NCBI RefSeq assembly: GCF_004793765.1
Contig: NZ_SRYM01000016.1
Location: 1-64,000 of the forward strand
From: Parabacteroides distasonis
GTDB taxonomy: Bacteria; Bacteroidota; Bacteroidia; Bacteroidales; Tannerellaceae
Direction: 5' to 3'
Length of the DNA stretch: 64,000 bases
Within the stretch, counting starts at the first letter, position 1, and each line of letters starts with the position of its first letter. Made by a program: the position numbers and the translations under genes. The notes under the pieces are model-generated. The model ran no database searches. It was not told the DNA's origin and worked only from the letters and a program-made list of their open reading frames with translations. This document shows, piece by piece, positions 56,809 through 64,000 of the stretch.

Positions 56809-59269
56809 AAGCCGGGTCCACATCATAATGAACCAACAACTGCTTAAATAGCGCATATCCCTGCATCTCCGCATGAATCCCCTCCAATATCTCACGAAGC
56901 GGAGCGATCCCAGCAGAGATCTCGATCTTCAAGACGATCTTCTTGATATGAAGCGTCTGTACCCGGGTGATAGGCGGCGTAACCGGCCCTAACACCCGCT
57001 CACCCAAACGGGCACGAAGTTTCTCGGCGTATAAAGCGGACATCTCCTGCAAAGCCTCCGCATTCCGGCTCCGAAGGATCAAGACGATCAAACGGTAGTA
57101 AGGCGGGTAACGGAACATACTACGCTCGCTCAATTGCAAACTCACCATTTCCTTATAAGCAAAATGCTGCACCATACGGATCAAAGGATGCTCCGGCTGG
57201 GTAGTCTGCAAGACCACCGTGCCTCGCTTGTCCCGCCTGCCGGCACGTCCGCTAACCTGTACCATCAATTGATAAGCCCGCTCGTGCGCCCGGAAGTCAG
57301 GGAAATTCATCAAGCTATCGGCGCTCAAGATTCCTACTACGCTGACATTCCCGAAATCCAGTCCCTTCGATAACATCTGGGTACCGATCAAGATTTGTGT
57401 CTTCCCCTTCTCGAAATCCGCGATGATCCGCTCGTAAGCCGTACGGGTACGGGCCGTATCGAAATCCAGCCGCTCCACTTTCGCCGTGGGGAATTGTCCG
57501 GCGATCTCCTCCTCCACCTTTTCCGTACCGAAGCCTTGCATCTTGAACTCCGTCCCTTTACACTCGGGACATACCTGCGGTAAGCGGTAGGTATAACCGC
57601 AATAATGACAAACCAATTGATTATGCGCCTTGTGGTAGGTAAGGCTCACATCGCAATTCACGCAATGAGGCACCCATCCGCAACCACGGCACTCGATCAT
57701 CGGGGCGAATCCCCGACGGTTCTGGAACAGGATCGCCTGCTCGCCCCGGGATAGGGCCTCCCGTACCTTCTCCACCAACAGCGGGGAGAAAAGGGTATCT
57801 TTCATGATCTTCTTGCGCTTTAGCTCCTTCACGTCCACCGTGATAATCTCCGGCACCAAGCAATCGCCATAGCGGGTAGATAACTCAACCAGACCGTATT
57901 TCCCCGCCGTAGCATTGAAATAGGAATCGATGGAGGGAGTGGCGGAACCCAATAAGGTCTTACCGCCGTGCATACCCGCCAAGACAATGGCAGCGTTACG
58001 GGCATGGTAACGGGGTGCCGGGTCCTGCTGTTTATACGTATTCTCATGCTCCTCGTCCACGATAATCAAGCCCAAGTCCTTAAACGGAAGGAAGAGGGAA
58101 GAGCGGACCCCCAATACCAGCATAGGCTCGTCGCTATGCAATAGCTTATTCCAAACTTCCACCCGCTCGTTGTCCGAGAATTTGGAGTGATAGACCAATA
58201 GCTTATCCCCGAAAAGTTTCGCCAGCCGCTCCGTGATCTGGGTCGTGATGGCGATCTCCGGTAACATATATAAAACCTGCCGCCCCAGCCGCAAGATCTC
58301 ATGGATCAAACGGACATAGATCTCGGTCTTGCCACTGGAAGTCACTCCGTGAAGCAGGCAAACTTCCTTCGTCTTGAAAGCCTCATGGATCTCTCCATAG
58401 GCTTTCTCTTGCGCCGGGCTGAGCGGATTCGGCTCTTGCAAGCGGCAGACGGATACTTGTAAACGACCCACCTCTTTCTCGTAACTCTCCAAGATACCCC
58501 GTTTCAGCAGCCCCTCCAATACCGTAGAGGTATAACCACTGCGTTCCAATAGCTCTTTCTTGGAAAGCTCCTTCGATAAAGCGGGATTCAACGTATGGCT
58601 CAAATCCAAGAAACTGACCAACAGAAGCTCTTGCTTTTTCGCTCGTTTCAATTCCTCGAATACCGCTTGCAATTTCGTCTCATCCCGGTAAGCCTCGGCC
58701 AAACGGATAAACGCCTGTGTCTTGGGAACAAATCCTCGCTTCAGTTCCTCACTCACCTCGACCGCCCCTTTCACCATCAAGGAAGAGACAATCGGGACAA
58801 CATTTCGGAGGCCGGTCTTCTTCTCTAACTCCGAGATCGTCAATTTCAAGACCCCGCTAAAGGCATCCAGTACCGCTTGCTCGTTCGGACGCAAGGGGGA
58901 GGTGGCTTCGAAATCCTCATTATAAGTAACCGCTGTCTCGCTTTCCAGCTTTAAGCCGGAAGGCAAGGCCGCCTTATACACGTCACCCAATTTACATATA
59001 TAATAGGAAGATATCCATTTCCAAAAACGAAGCTGCGGACGGCGGAGCACCGGCATGGCATCCAGCAAGGCGTAGATCTCCTTCGTCTCGAAATCGGATA
59101 CCGGCTCCCGATCGTGTACCTCCATGACGATGGCCGTATAGTATCTTTTCTTCCCGAAATGCACGATCACTCGGCAACCGGGAGTCACGGCTTTTTCCAA
59201 ATCTTCGGGTATCCGATAGGTATAGCTATTCTCCAAAGGAAGGGGAAGTATGACGTCCGCGTATTTCAT
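56807..59269 (-). CDS. priA: Primosomal protein N' (replication restart helicase)
   Basis: 820 residues. Superfamily 2 helicase that reloads the replisome at stalled forks. N-terminal DNA-binding domain, Walker A GVTSSGKTE (about 315), the DEAH-like DEEH in IIVDEEHENTYKQ, and a zinc-binding insert with four CxxC pairs (CRGCGWVPHCVNCD, CHYCGYTYRLPQVCPEC) within the helicase. The C-terminal RAGRRDKRGTVV helicase motif VI is intact. Single copy, housekeeping. Confidence 0.94.
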   Translation of the reverse strand: MKYADVILPLPLENSYTYRIPEDLEKAVTPGCRVIVHFGKKRYYTAIVMEVHDREPVSDFETKEIYALLDAMPVLRRPQLRFWKWISSYYICKLGDVYKAALPSGLKLESETAVTYNEDFEATSPLRPNEQAVLDAFSGVLKLTISELEKKTGLRNVVPIVSSLMVKGAVEVSEELKRGFVPKTQAFIRLAEAYRDETKLQAVFEELKRAKKQELLLVSFLDLSHTLNPALSKELSKKELLERSGYTSTVLEGLLKRGILESYEKEVGRLQVSVCRLQEPNPLSPAQEKAYGEIHEAFKTKEVCLLHGVTSSGKTEIYVRLIHEILRLGRQVLYMLPEIAITTQITERLAKLFGDKLLVYHSKFSDNERVEVWNKLLHSDEPMLVLGVRSSLFLPFKDLGLIIVDEEHENTYKQQDPAPRYHARNAAIVLAGMHGGKTLLGSATPSIDSYFNATAGKYGLVELSTRYGDCLVPEIITVDVKELKRKKIMKDTLFSPLLVEKVREALSRGEQAILFQNRRGFAPMIECRGCGWVPHCVNCDVSLTYHKAHNQLVCHYCGYTYRLPQVCPECKGTEFKMQGFGTEKVEEEIAGQFPTAKVERLDFDTARTRTAYERIIADFEKGKTQILIGTQMLSKGLDFGNVSVVGILSADSLMNFPDFRAHERAYQLMVQVSGRAGRRDKRGTVVLQTTQPEHPLIRMVQHFAYKEMVSLQLSERSMFRYPPYYRLIVLILRSRNAEALQEMSALYAEKLRARLGERVLGPVTPPITRVQTLHIKKIVLKIEISAGIAPLREILEGIHAEMQGYALFKQLLVHYDVDPA

Positions 59270-59309
59270 TCAAACAGGTGTTTCATTACGAGCCCAAAAA
59301 TAACAAAAA

Positions 59310-59334
59310 AGGCCGGACTTCTAAAGCCCAGCCT
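59310..59334 (-). terminator. Terminator of the outer-membrane barrel gene
   Basis: AGGCCGGACTT (59310-59320) and AAGCCCAGCCT (59324-59334) form nine pairs with two mismatches; six T follow on the minus strand. Confidence 0.6.
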
Positions 59335-59356
59335 CTCTCATTTTATTTTCATCTAT

Positions 59357-59971
59357 TTAGAACAAGATCGCTGCCGTGATAGACCATCCACGGTTCTTTC
59401 CGGCACCATCGGAGAGGTTCACCTTCTCAATGCTATAATTATCAGTCAGTCCCAGACCATAATTAAAACCCACCTGCAAGTGACTGATCAACTCCACACC
59501 GGCACCGAAGTTCAGACCTGCGCTGAAATTCTTCGCCTTCACCTGATCCGCTACGGAACCTGGGATATCCCAAAACTTATCACCACCTACACGGAAACCG
59601 ATATACGGACCGGCTGCCAGATACGCCTTGACAATAGGCAACCCGAATTTCCATTTCAAGTTGACCGGAACATCGATATAATCTGTCTTCATCGAAGTCT
59701 TCACCCCGCCAGCCGAAGTCGTCTCCAAACCTTTTTGCGAATACAATACTGCCGCATCGATCCCGACACCGACCAACGGTAAGGTCGTCTCGATCATCGG
59801 CCCCACTTGGAAGCCGGTTACGTTATCCGCTTTCAACACGTCCGAGTTGAAATGGACAGACGATATATTCACACCTCCCTTGATACCGAATTTAAGCTGA
59901 GCGTTCGCCGGAAGCGCCATCAACGCTAGCAAGGCAACCATAACAAGTCCCACAATTTTCTTCATATTCAT
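59357..59971 (-). CDS. Outer-membrane beta-barrel protein
   Basis: 204 residues from the ATG at 59971, which follows an AAAAGAAG site; another ATG lies two codons on. Signal peptide ends at PANAQ. The mature protein has alternating beta strands (LKFGIKGGVNISSVHFN, VGPMIETTLPLVGVGIDAAVLY, YIDVPVNLKWKFGL, and a final WSITAAILF) ending in phenylalanine, the PorT/OmpW-like outer-membrane barrel pattern. Function unknown, perhaps a porin or adhesion barrel. It is the first intact gene after the cobalamin riboswitch on the same strand, about 300 bases downstream. Confidence 0.8.
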   Translation of the reverse strand: MNMKKIVGLVMVALLALMALPANAQLKFGIKGGVNISSVHFNSDVLKADNVTGFQVGPMIETTLPLVGVGIDAAVLYSQKGLETTSAGGVKTSMKTDYIDVPVNLKWKFGLPIVKAYLAAGPYIGFRVGGDKFWDIPGSVADQVKAKNFSAGLNFGAGVELISHLQVGFNYGLGLTDNYSIEKVNLSDGAGKNRGWSITAAILF

Positions 59972-60033
59972 ACTTCTTTTGTTAATTACTCGTTGCAAAT
60001 AAACGCACTTTTCTAATAATAAACAAATATTCT

Positions 60034-60270
60034 CTATAGAGTGTTCACGGAATACCCCAGCCTTTTAAACGTAAAGAAAGCATGCATCTCACACACGGAG
60101 CTCATCCCGCCGGCCAGATTCATGCTTCTTTCCCTAATTATTATGGCAAAATAATTATCCGATACCATGAGACGACCTGATAAGAAAACGTTGGATAAAG
60201 AATAGTAAAAACCGGATACGGCTCTTGCGTTCTCTTCCGGCCTTTCCTCGAAGCCGTCGAAAATATACAC
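60034..60270 (-). CDS. Unassigned ORF downstream of the cobalamin riboswitch
   Basis: The open frame after the aptamer could start at a GTG at 60270 (78 residues) or an ATG at 60168 (44 residues, beginning MVSDNYFAI); a longer ATG start would lie inside the aptamer and is rejected. The sequence has no recognised domain. It may be a riboswitch-controlled small protein or a remnant of a deleted cobalamin-related gene. Confidence 0.2.
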   Translation of the reverse strand: MYIFDGFEERPEENARAVSGFYYSLSNVFLSGRLMVSDNYFAIIIRERSMNLAGGMSSVCEMHAFFTFKRLGYSVNTL

Positions 60271-60446
60271 GCTTTGCAGGTCTTCTGACTTACTTCCGGT
60301 CTTAAGCGCCTTCCCATTCACTTGAATGAACAGTGGCAACAGTATTGCTCAACCCGTTTATGAAGCTTACAGCAGCGGGACTGTCCAGGATTCTCACCCG
60401 ATTCCCTTTTAATCCCTATCTGGCGATTGCCGAAAGGGAACAAAGC
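60271..60446 (-). promoter_or_regulatory. Cobalamin riboswitch
   Basis: Reading the minus strand, P1 strands GCTTTG and CAAAGC close the aptamer. Conserved parts follow in order: AAAAGGGAATCGGGTGAGAATCC, GACAGTCCCGCTGCTGTAAG, GCCACTG (60337-60331), GGGAAGGC (60315-60308) and the B12 box AAGTCAGAAGACCTGC (60291-60276). It binds adenosyl- or other cobalamin and normally blocks expression of transport or B12-alternative genes. The expression platform and target are unclear; see findings. Its promoter places the start at the first base of P1. Confidence 0.9.
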
Positions 60447-60452
60447 ATGTAG

Positions 60453-60460
60453 CAAAGATA
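60453..60460 (-). promoter_or_regulatory. -7 promoter box TATCTTTG for the riboswitch transcript
   Basis: Perfect TAnnTTTG on the minus strand; initiation is expected about seven bases later, at the start of the aptamer. It begins 32 bases beyond the pantothenate kinase stop, so the riboswitch RNA has its own promoter. Confidence 0.65.
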
Positions 60461-60491
60461 CATAAAGTTTTGATGTGGCCTAACACTTTCC

Positions 60492-61334
60492 TCAAAAAAT
60501 GTCCCTATATTCCCGATTCCGGATATAGCATAAAGCCGCCCCAATAGCCGTACGATACTCGGCATACTCCGGTATCTTGAAATGGACATCACACATCTCC
60601 TCCAAACGGGGAAAAATATCCAGGCATTGCGGCAAGCGAGTCAGATTGCCGATCAAGACGATATTCTTGATATCGCCATTCAACGAGGCAAAAACAGCCC
60701 CTTGCCCGATTGTCTGCAAGACCATATGAACGATGCCAAGAGCGGTATCCTCAACCTTAGCGTTTGCGTCCGCTTTTCCAAAAATAGAGGCTGTCACATC
60801 CAGCGGCAGGCCGGGTAGCGGATGCAGCGTAATATCCCGGATATGCAAGTCTATATCATTCAAGGAACCATGCTCAGCCAAAGACGCTACTTGATGAAAG
60901 TCATGCGTTTTCAATAATAGCTTAGACAAGCCGAGGATGGTTCCGCCACCGATCCCCAATCCTCCGATATGCTTGACAGTGGAGCCTTGCACCTTGACAA
61001 AGGAAGTACCTGTTCCCATGCTGACCACCAACAGGTTGTCCAGTCCCGTATTATATTGCGCCCCTAGCCCATTTGCAAGGAACTCATCCGTTTTCGCAGT
61101 TGGTAAACCATATAAAGGTTGATCAATATAAGCACTACCTACACCAGTCAAGATCACTTTCTCTATATTCGAGAGCGAAATATTATTATTATAAATATAT
61201 TTACCGAAGGCCCCGAATAAAGAGGTTACCGGATCGGTAGCTTTCACAAACATCGGGTTCTTGATCTTCTTATCCTCCACACCGACGATCTTGGTCGTGC
61301 TACCTCCCACATCTATACCTATAACAATTCCCAT
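60492..61334 (-). CDS. coaW: Type II pantothenate kinase
   Basis: 280 residues from the ATG at 61334. It phosphorylates pantothenate in the first step of coenzyme A synthesis. The ASKHA fold is shown by IGIDVGGSTTKIVGV at the start, SMGTGTSFV and IGGGTILGLSKLL in the middle, and the IVLIGNLTR segment near the end, as in the Staphylococcus-type enzyme that resists CoA feedback. Cytosolic. Its promoter box is just upstream and it sits between the mutase operon and the riboswitch transcript, both on the same strand. Confidence 0.88.
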   Translation of the reverse strand: MGIVIGIDVGGSTTKIVGVEDKKIKNPMFVKATDPVTSLFGAFGKYIYNNNISLSNIEKVILTGVGSAYIDQPLYGLPTAKTDEFLANGLGAQYNTGLDNLLVVSMGTGTSFVKVQGSTVKHIGGLGIGGGTILGLSKLLLKTHDFHQVASLAEHGSLNDIDLHIRDITLHPLPGLPLDVTASIFGKADANAKVEDTALGIVHMVLQTIGQGAVFASLNGDIKNIVLIGNLTRLPQCLDIFPRLEEMCDVHFKIPEYAEYRTAIGAALCYIRNREYRDIF

Positions 61335-61365
61335 GATTCTTTCCCTTTTAATCGAATAATCGCTA

Positions 61366-61373
61366 CAAAAGTA
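61366..61373 (-). promoter_or_regulatory. -7 promoter box TACTTTTG for coaW
   Basis: Perfect TAnnTTTG on the minus strand, 31 bases before the ATG. Confidence 0.5.
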
Positions 61374-61394
61374 CATAAACCCGCATACAATACT

Positions 61395-61426
61395 AAAAAA
61401 GGCCAGACAAAATCAATTGTCCAGCC
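61395..61426 (-). terminator. Terminator of the methylmalonyl-CoA mutase operon
   Basis: AGGC-CA-GACAA (61400-61410) pairs with TTGTC-CA-GCCT (61418-61426 region) with a two-base internal mismatch, followed on the minus strand by six T. Confidence 0.65.
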
Positions 61427-61462
61427 TCACTTTATTTAAAAACCGTAAGGTTTAAACGCTAC

Positions 61463-63610
61463 TTATTCGCCTAACAAGATCTCAAGGATCTGGCAAGCAG
61501 CCTTCGATACAGAAGTACCCGGGCCAAAGATAGCGGCAACACCTGCCTTATACAAGAAGTCATAGTCTTGAGCCGGGATTACACCACCAGCGATAACGAT
61601 GATATCCTCACGACCTAATTTCTTCAACTCCTCGATAACCTGCGGAACCAACGTCTTATGACCAGCGGCCAAAGAAGAAACGCCCATTACGTGAACATCG
61701 TTCTCTACAGCTTGACGGGCAGCCTCGGCCGGAGTCTGGAACAACGGTCCCATATCTACGTCGAAACCACAGTCTGCGTAACCGGTAGCGACAACCTTAG
61801 CGCCACGGTCATGTCCGTCCTGACCCATCTTAGCGATCATGATACGAGGCTGACGGCCCTCTTTCTTAGCGAATTGCTCGCAAAGCTCGCAAGCTTTCTG
61901 GAAGTCTGCGTCTTTCTTAGTTTCTGATGAATACACGCCTGAAATAGTTCTAATGATTGCTTTATAACGACCTACAACCACCTCGCAAGCATCGGAGATC
62001 TCTCCCAATGACGCACGCAAGCCGGCAGCCTTAACAGCCAACTCTAATAAATTGCCCTTCTTCGTCTTCACGCACTCCGTGATATCAGCCAAAGCTTTTT
62101 GAACAGCTGCTTCGTCACGGTTAGCACGCAACTCCTTCAAAGCGGCGATCTGCTCGTTACGTACGGCTGTATTATCGATCTCAAGGATATCGATCGGATC
62201 TTCCTTCGGCAAACGATATTTGTTAACACCAACGATAGTCTGAACACCTGAGTCGATACGAGCCTGTGTACGAGCGGCAGCTTCCTCAATACGCATCTTA
62301 GGAAGACCTGTCTCAATAGCTTTCGCCATACCACCCATGCTTTCGATCTCTTGGATCAACGCCCAACCTTTGTGTACCAACTCATTCGTCAAAGACTCTA
62401 CGTAGTAAGAACCAGCCCACGGGTCGATTTCCTTACAGATCTTAGTCTCTTCCTGAATGTAAATCTGTGTATTACGAGCGATACGAGCAGAGAAGTCGGT
62501 CGGCAAAGCGATCGCCTCATCCAATGCGTTCGTATGCAAAGATTGTGTATGTCCTAATGTAGCGGCCATAGCCTCGATACAAGTACGTCCTACGTTATTG
62601 AACGGATCTTGCTCGGTCAATGACCAACCGGAAGTCTGGCTATGTGTACGCAATGCCAATGATTTCGGGTTCTTAGCGCCGAAGCTTTTCACGATCTTCG
62701 CCCACAACATACGAGCCGCACGCATCTTGGCGATCTCCATGAAGTGATTCACGCCAATAGCCCAGAAGAAAGACAAACGAGGAGCGAACGCATCCACATC
62801 GATACCGGCATTGATACCGGCACGAAGATATTCCATACCGTCACACAACGTATAAGCCATCTCGATATCAGCCGTAGCACCAGCCTCCTGCATATGATAG
62901 CCGGAGATAGAGATAGAGTTGAACTTCGGCATCTTCTGAGAGGTGTACTCGAAGATATCGGCGATAATCTTCATAGAGAACTCGGGCGGGTAGATATAGG
63001 TATTACGCACCATGAACTCTTTCAAGATATCGTTCTGGATCGTACCGGCCATTTCCTCCAACTTAGCTCCTTGCTCCAAACCCGCATTGATATAGAATGC
63101 CAATACCGGAAGCACACCACCGTTCATGGTCATGGAAACAGACATCTTGTTCAAAGGAATACCATCAAACAACACTTTCATGTTCTCCAAGGAACAGATA
63201 GATACACCCGCTTTACCTACATCACCAACCACACGTTCGTTGTCAGCATCGTAACCACGGTGAGTCGGAAGGTCGAACGCAACGGACAAACCTTTCTGAC
63301 CGGAAGCCAAATTACGACGATAGAAAGCGTTAGACTCCTCTGCGGTAGAGAAACCTGCGTACTGACGGATTGTCCAAGGACGCATAGCGTACATACCGCT
63401 GTACGGGCCACGTAGATAAGGAGGCAAACCGGAAGCATAGTTCAAGTGCTCCATACCCTCCAAGTCTTCTTTTGTATATACAGGTTTCACCTCGATATGC
63501 TCGGGTGTTTTCCAATTGGGCTCGATGCCATTGGCTTTTGCCCATTCAGCAGCGTTTGTAGCTGCGAATCCGGCATTCTTTATATCTATGTTTTTAAAAT
63601 TTGGTCTCAT
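61463..63610 (-). CDS. mutB: Methylmalonyl-CoA mutase large subunit
   Basis: 715 residues, full length. Adenosylcobalamin-dependent enzyme that interconverts succinyl-CoA and methylmalonyl-CoA, the route to propionate in Bacteroidales. The substrate TIM-barrel occupies about 40-550 ([18 protein letters not shown] near the start). The cobalamin domain at the C-terminus holds [13 protein letters not shown], whose His binds cobalt from below, then SSLAAGHK and VIAGGVIP. The small subunit gene is 12 bases upstream, so they form one operon. Confidence 0.95.
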   Translation of the reverse strand: MRPNFKNIDIKNAGFAATNAAEWAKANGIEPNWKTPEHIEVKPVYTKEDLEGMEHLNYASGLPPYLRGPYSGMYAMRPWTIRQYAGFSTAEESNAFYRRNLASGQKGLSVAFDLPTHRGYDADNERVVGDVGKAGVSICSLENMKVLFDGIPLNKMSVSMTMNGGVLPVLAFYINAGLEQGAKLEEMAGTIQNDILKEFMVRNTYIYPPEFSMKIIADIFEYTSQKMPKFNSISISGYHMQEAGATADIEMAYTLCDGMEYLRAGINAGIDVDAFAPRLSFFWAIGVNHFMEIAKMRAARMLWAKIVKSFGAKNPKSLALRTHSQTSGWSLTEQDPFNNVGRTCIEAMAATLGHTQSLHTNALDEAIALPTDFSARIARNTQIYIQEETKICKEIDPWAGSYYVESLTNELVHKGWALIQEIESMGGMAKAIETGLPKMRIEEAAARTQARIDSGVQTIVGVNKYRLPKEDPIDILEIDNTAVRNEQIAALKELRANRDEAAVQKALADITECVKTKKGNLLELAVKAAGLRASLGEISDACEVVVGRYKAIIRTISGVYSSETKKDADFQKACELCEQFAKKEGRQPRIMIAKMGQDGHDRGAKVVATGYADCGFDVDMGPLFQTPAEAARQAVENDVHVMGVSSLAAGHKTLVPQVIEELKKLGREDIIVIAGGVIPAQDYDFLYKAGVAAIFGPGTSVSKAACQILEILLGE

Positions 63611-63622
63611 AATTGTTTATAC

Positions 63623-64000
63623 TTAAGCGATTCCTAATTTAGCGTTGAATGCTTTCAATGTCTCAAGCACATTGCTCTTTACATTTACGAACTGGTCGAT
63701 ACCTTGAGCCTTCAAGTCGTCTGCACAAGCCGGAGCTCCTGCTACAACGAATTCGGCACGTCCGGCCAAAGCCTTGTAAGCGGCAGGTGCGAATTCAGCA
63801 TACTCGTCATCACTAGAACAAAGAACCACGATCTCGGCACCCGCCTTGACAGCAGCCTCAATACCAGCCTCAACCGTATCGAAGCCTAAGTTATCAATTA
63901 TCTTATATCCGGCACAAGCGAAGAAGTTAGCGGAGAACTGTGAACGAGCCAAACGCATCGCCAAGTTTCCTATCGTCAACATGAATACCTTCGGAGTCTT
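63623..64000 (-). CDS. mutA: Methylmalonyl-CoA mutase small subunit, C-terminal part
   Basis: The frame is open to the window end, so only about the last 125 residues are seen (from KTPKVFMLTIGNLAMRLARSQF). The degenerate cobalamin-like domain (ACAGYKIIDNLGFDTVEAGIEAA, EIVVLCSSDDEYAEFAP) lacks the cobalt-binding His, as expected of the non-catalytic subunit. It stabilises mutB, which follows after 12 bases. Confidence 0.9.
   Translation of the reverse strand, partial: KTPKVFMLTIGNLAMRLARSQFSANFFACAGYKIIDNLGFDTVEAGIEAAVKAGAEIVVLCSSDDEYAEFAPAAYKALAGRAEFVVAGAPACADDLKAQGIDQFVNVKSNVLETLKAFNAKLGIA

Larger units (their letters stand above)
59972..60491. other. Region holding the riboswitch and its leader
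   Basis: 520 bases with no secure protein gene. It contains the promoter, aptamer, the uncertain ORF and a 60-base AT-rich stretch before the barrel gene. No terminator hairpin is evident between the aptamer and the barrel gene. Confidence 0.5.

Noticed and set aside
60034-60339. Full 101-codon frame as a protein gene
   Set aside because: Its first third reads through conserved riboswitch bases, so the long start cannot be the real one.

Overview
The window looks like a chromosome segment of a Bacteroidota member of the order Bacteroidales; gene content and style fit Parabacteroides, but the genus is my guess from memory. Supporting signs: many genes are preceded by the Bacteroidota -7 box TAnnTTTG (several with a matching TTTG 19-20 bp upstream), Shine-Dalgarno sites are mostly absent, secreted proteins are Bacteroidales-type lipoproteins and C1/S9 peptidases, and argF carries the Pro90 mark of the Bacteroides N-succinylornithine enzyme. 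No prophage, CRISPR array or defence island is seen. Most of the window is core chromosome.

Layout. 1-0.7 kb: right part of an IS3-family element and unusual repeats. 1.0-14 kb: cell-envelope and secreted proteins (small lipoproteins, esterase, FKBP isomerase, DPP IV, papain-like peptidase), a radical SAM protein, a Ca2+ P-type ATPase and an MscS channel whose signal peptide is split by a frameshift. 14-25 kb: proline synthesis (proC, proB, proA) and degradation (proline dehydrogenase, P5C dehydrogenase), a ferredoxin, a cupin regulator with an acyl-CoA synthetase, and argF'. 25-28 kb: DUF3467, a candidate small RNA, an AraC regulator and a secreted endonuclease/phosphatase. 28-42.6 kb, all on the minus strand: rpsU-xerC-hpf, then tRNA-Thr/Tyr/Gly/Thr-tuf-tRNA-Trp-secE-nusG-rplKAJL-rpoBC, the ancient bacterial information-processing cluster. 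42.7-53 kb: mtnA with an unlisted 54-residue partner, an HU-like protein, Xaa-Pro aminopeptidase, gamma-carbonic anhydrase, a decayed serine hydrolase, a CBM9-like lipoprotein, aminopeptidase C, waaA and gltX. 53-60 kb: an HD-domain phosphodiesterase, a shortened beta-propeller lipoprotein, an LMW phosphatase, priA and an outer-membrane barrel. 60-64 kb: a cobalamin riboswitch with no obvious partner gene, type II pantothenate kinase and the B12-dependent methylmalonyl-CoA mutase (mutB, mutA cut by the window end).

The most unusual signal is not a gene. Several intergenic regions hold three or four short modules, mostly dyads, repeated at 21-23 bp spacing (1588-1649, 7580-7659, 44155-44216, 55414-55505), each with a different sequence; two lie just upstream of genes. 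A fourfold TGTGAA repeat with an exact 32-bp period lies at the end of the IS region. Also worth checking: a complete promoter-to-terminator unit without an ORF (25880-26075), the orphan riboswitch, a terminator overlapping the tRNA-tuf promoter, and several reduced genes.
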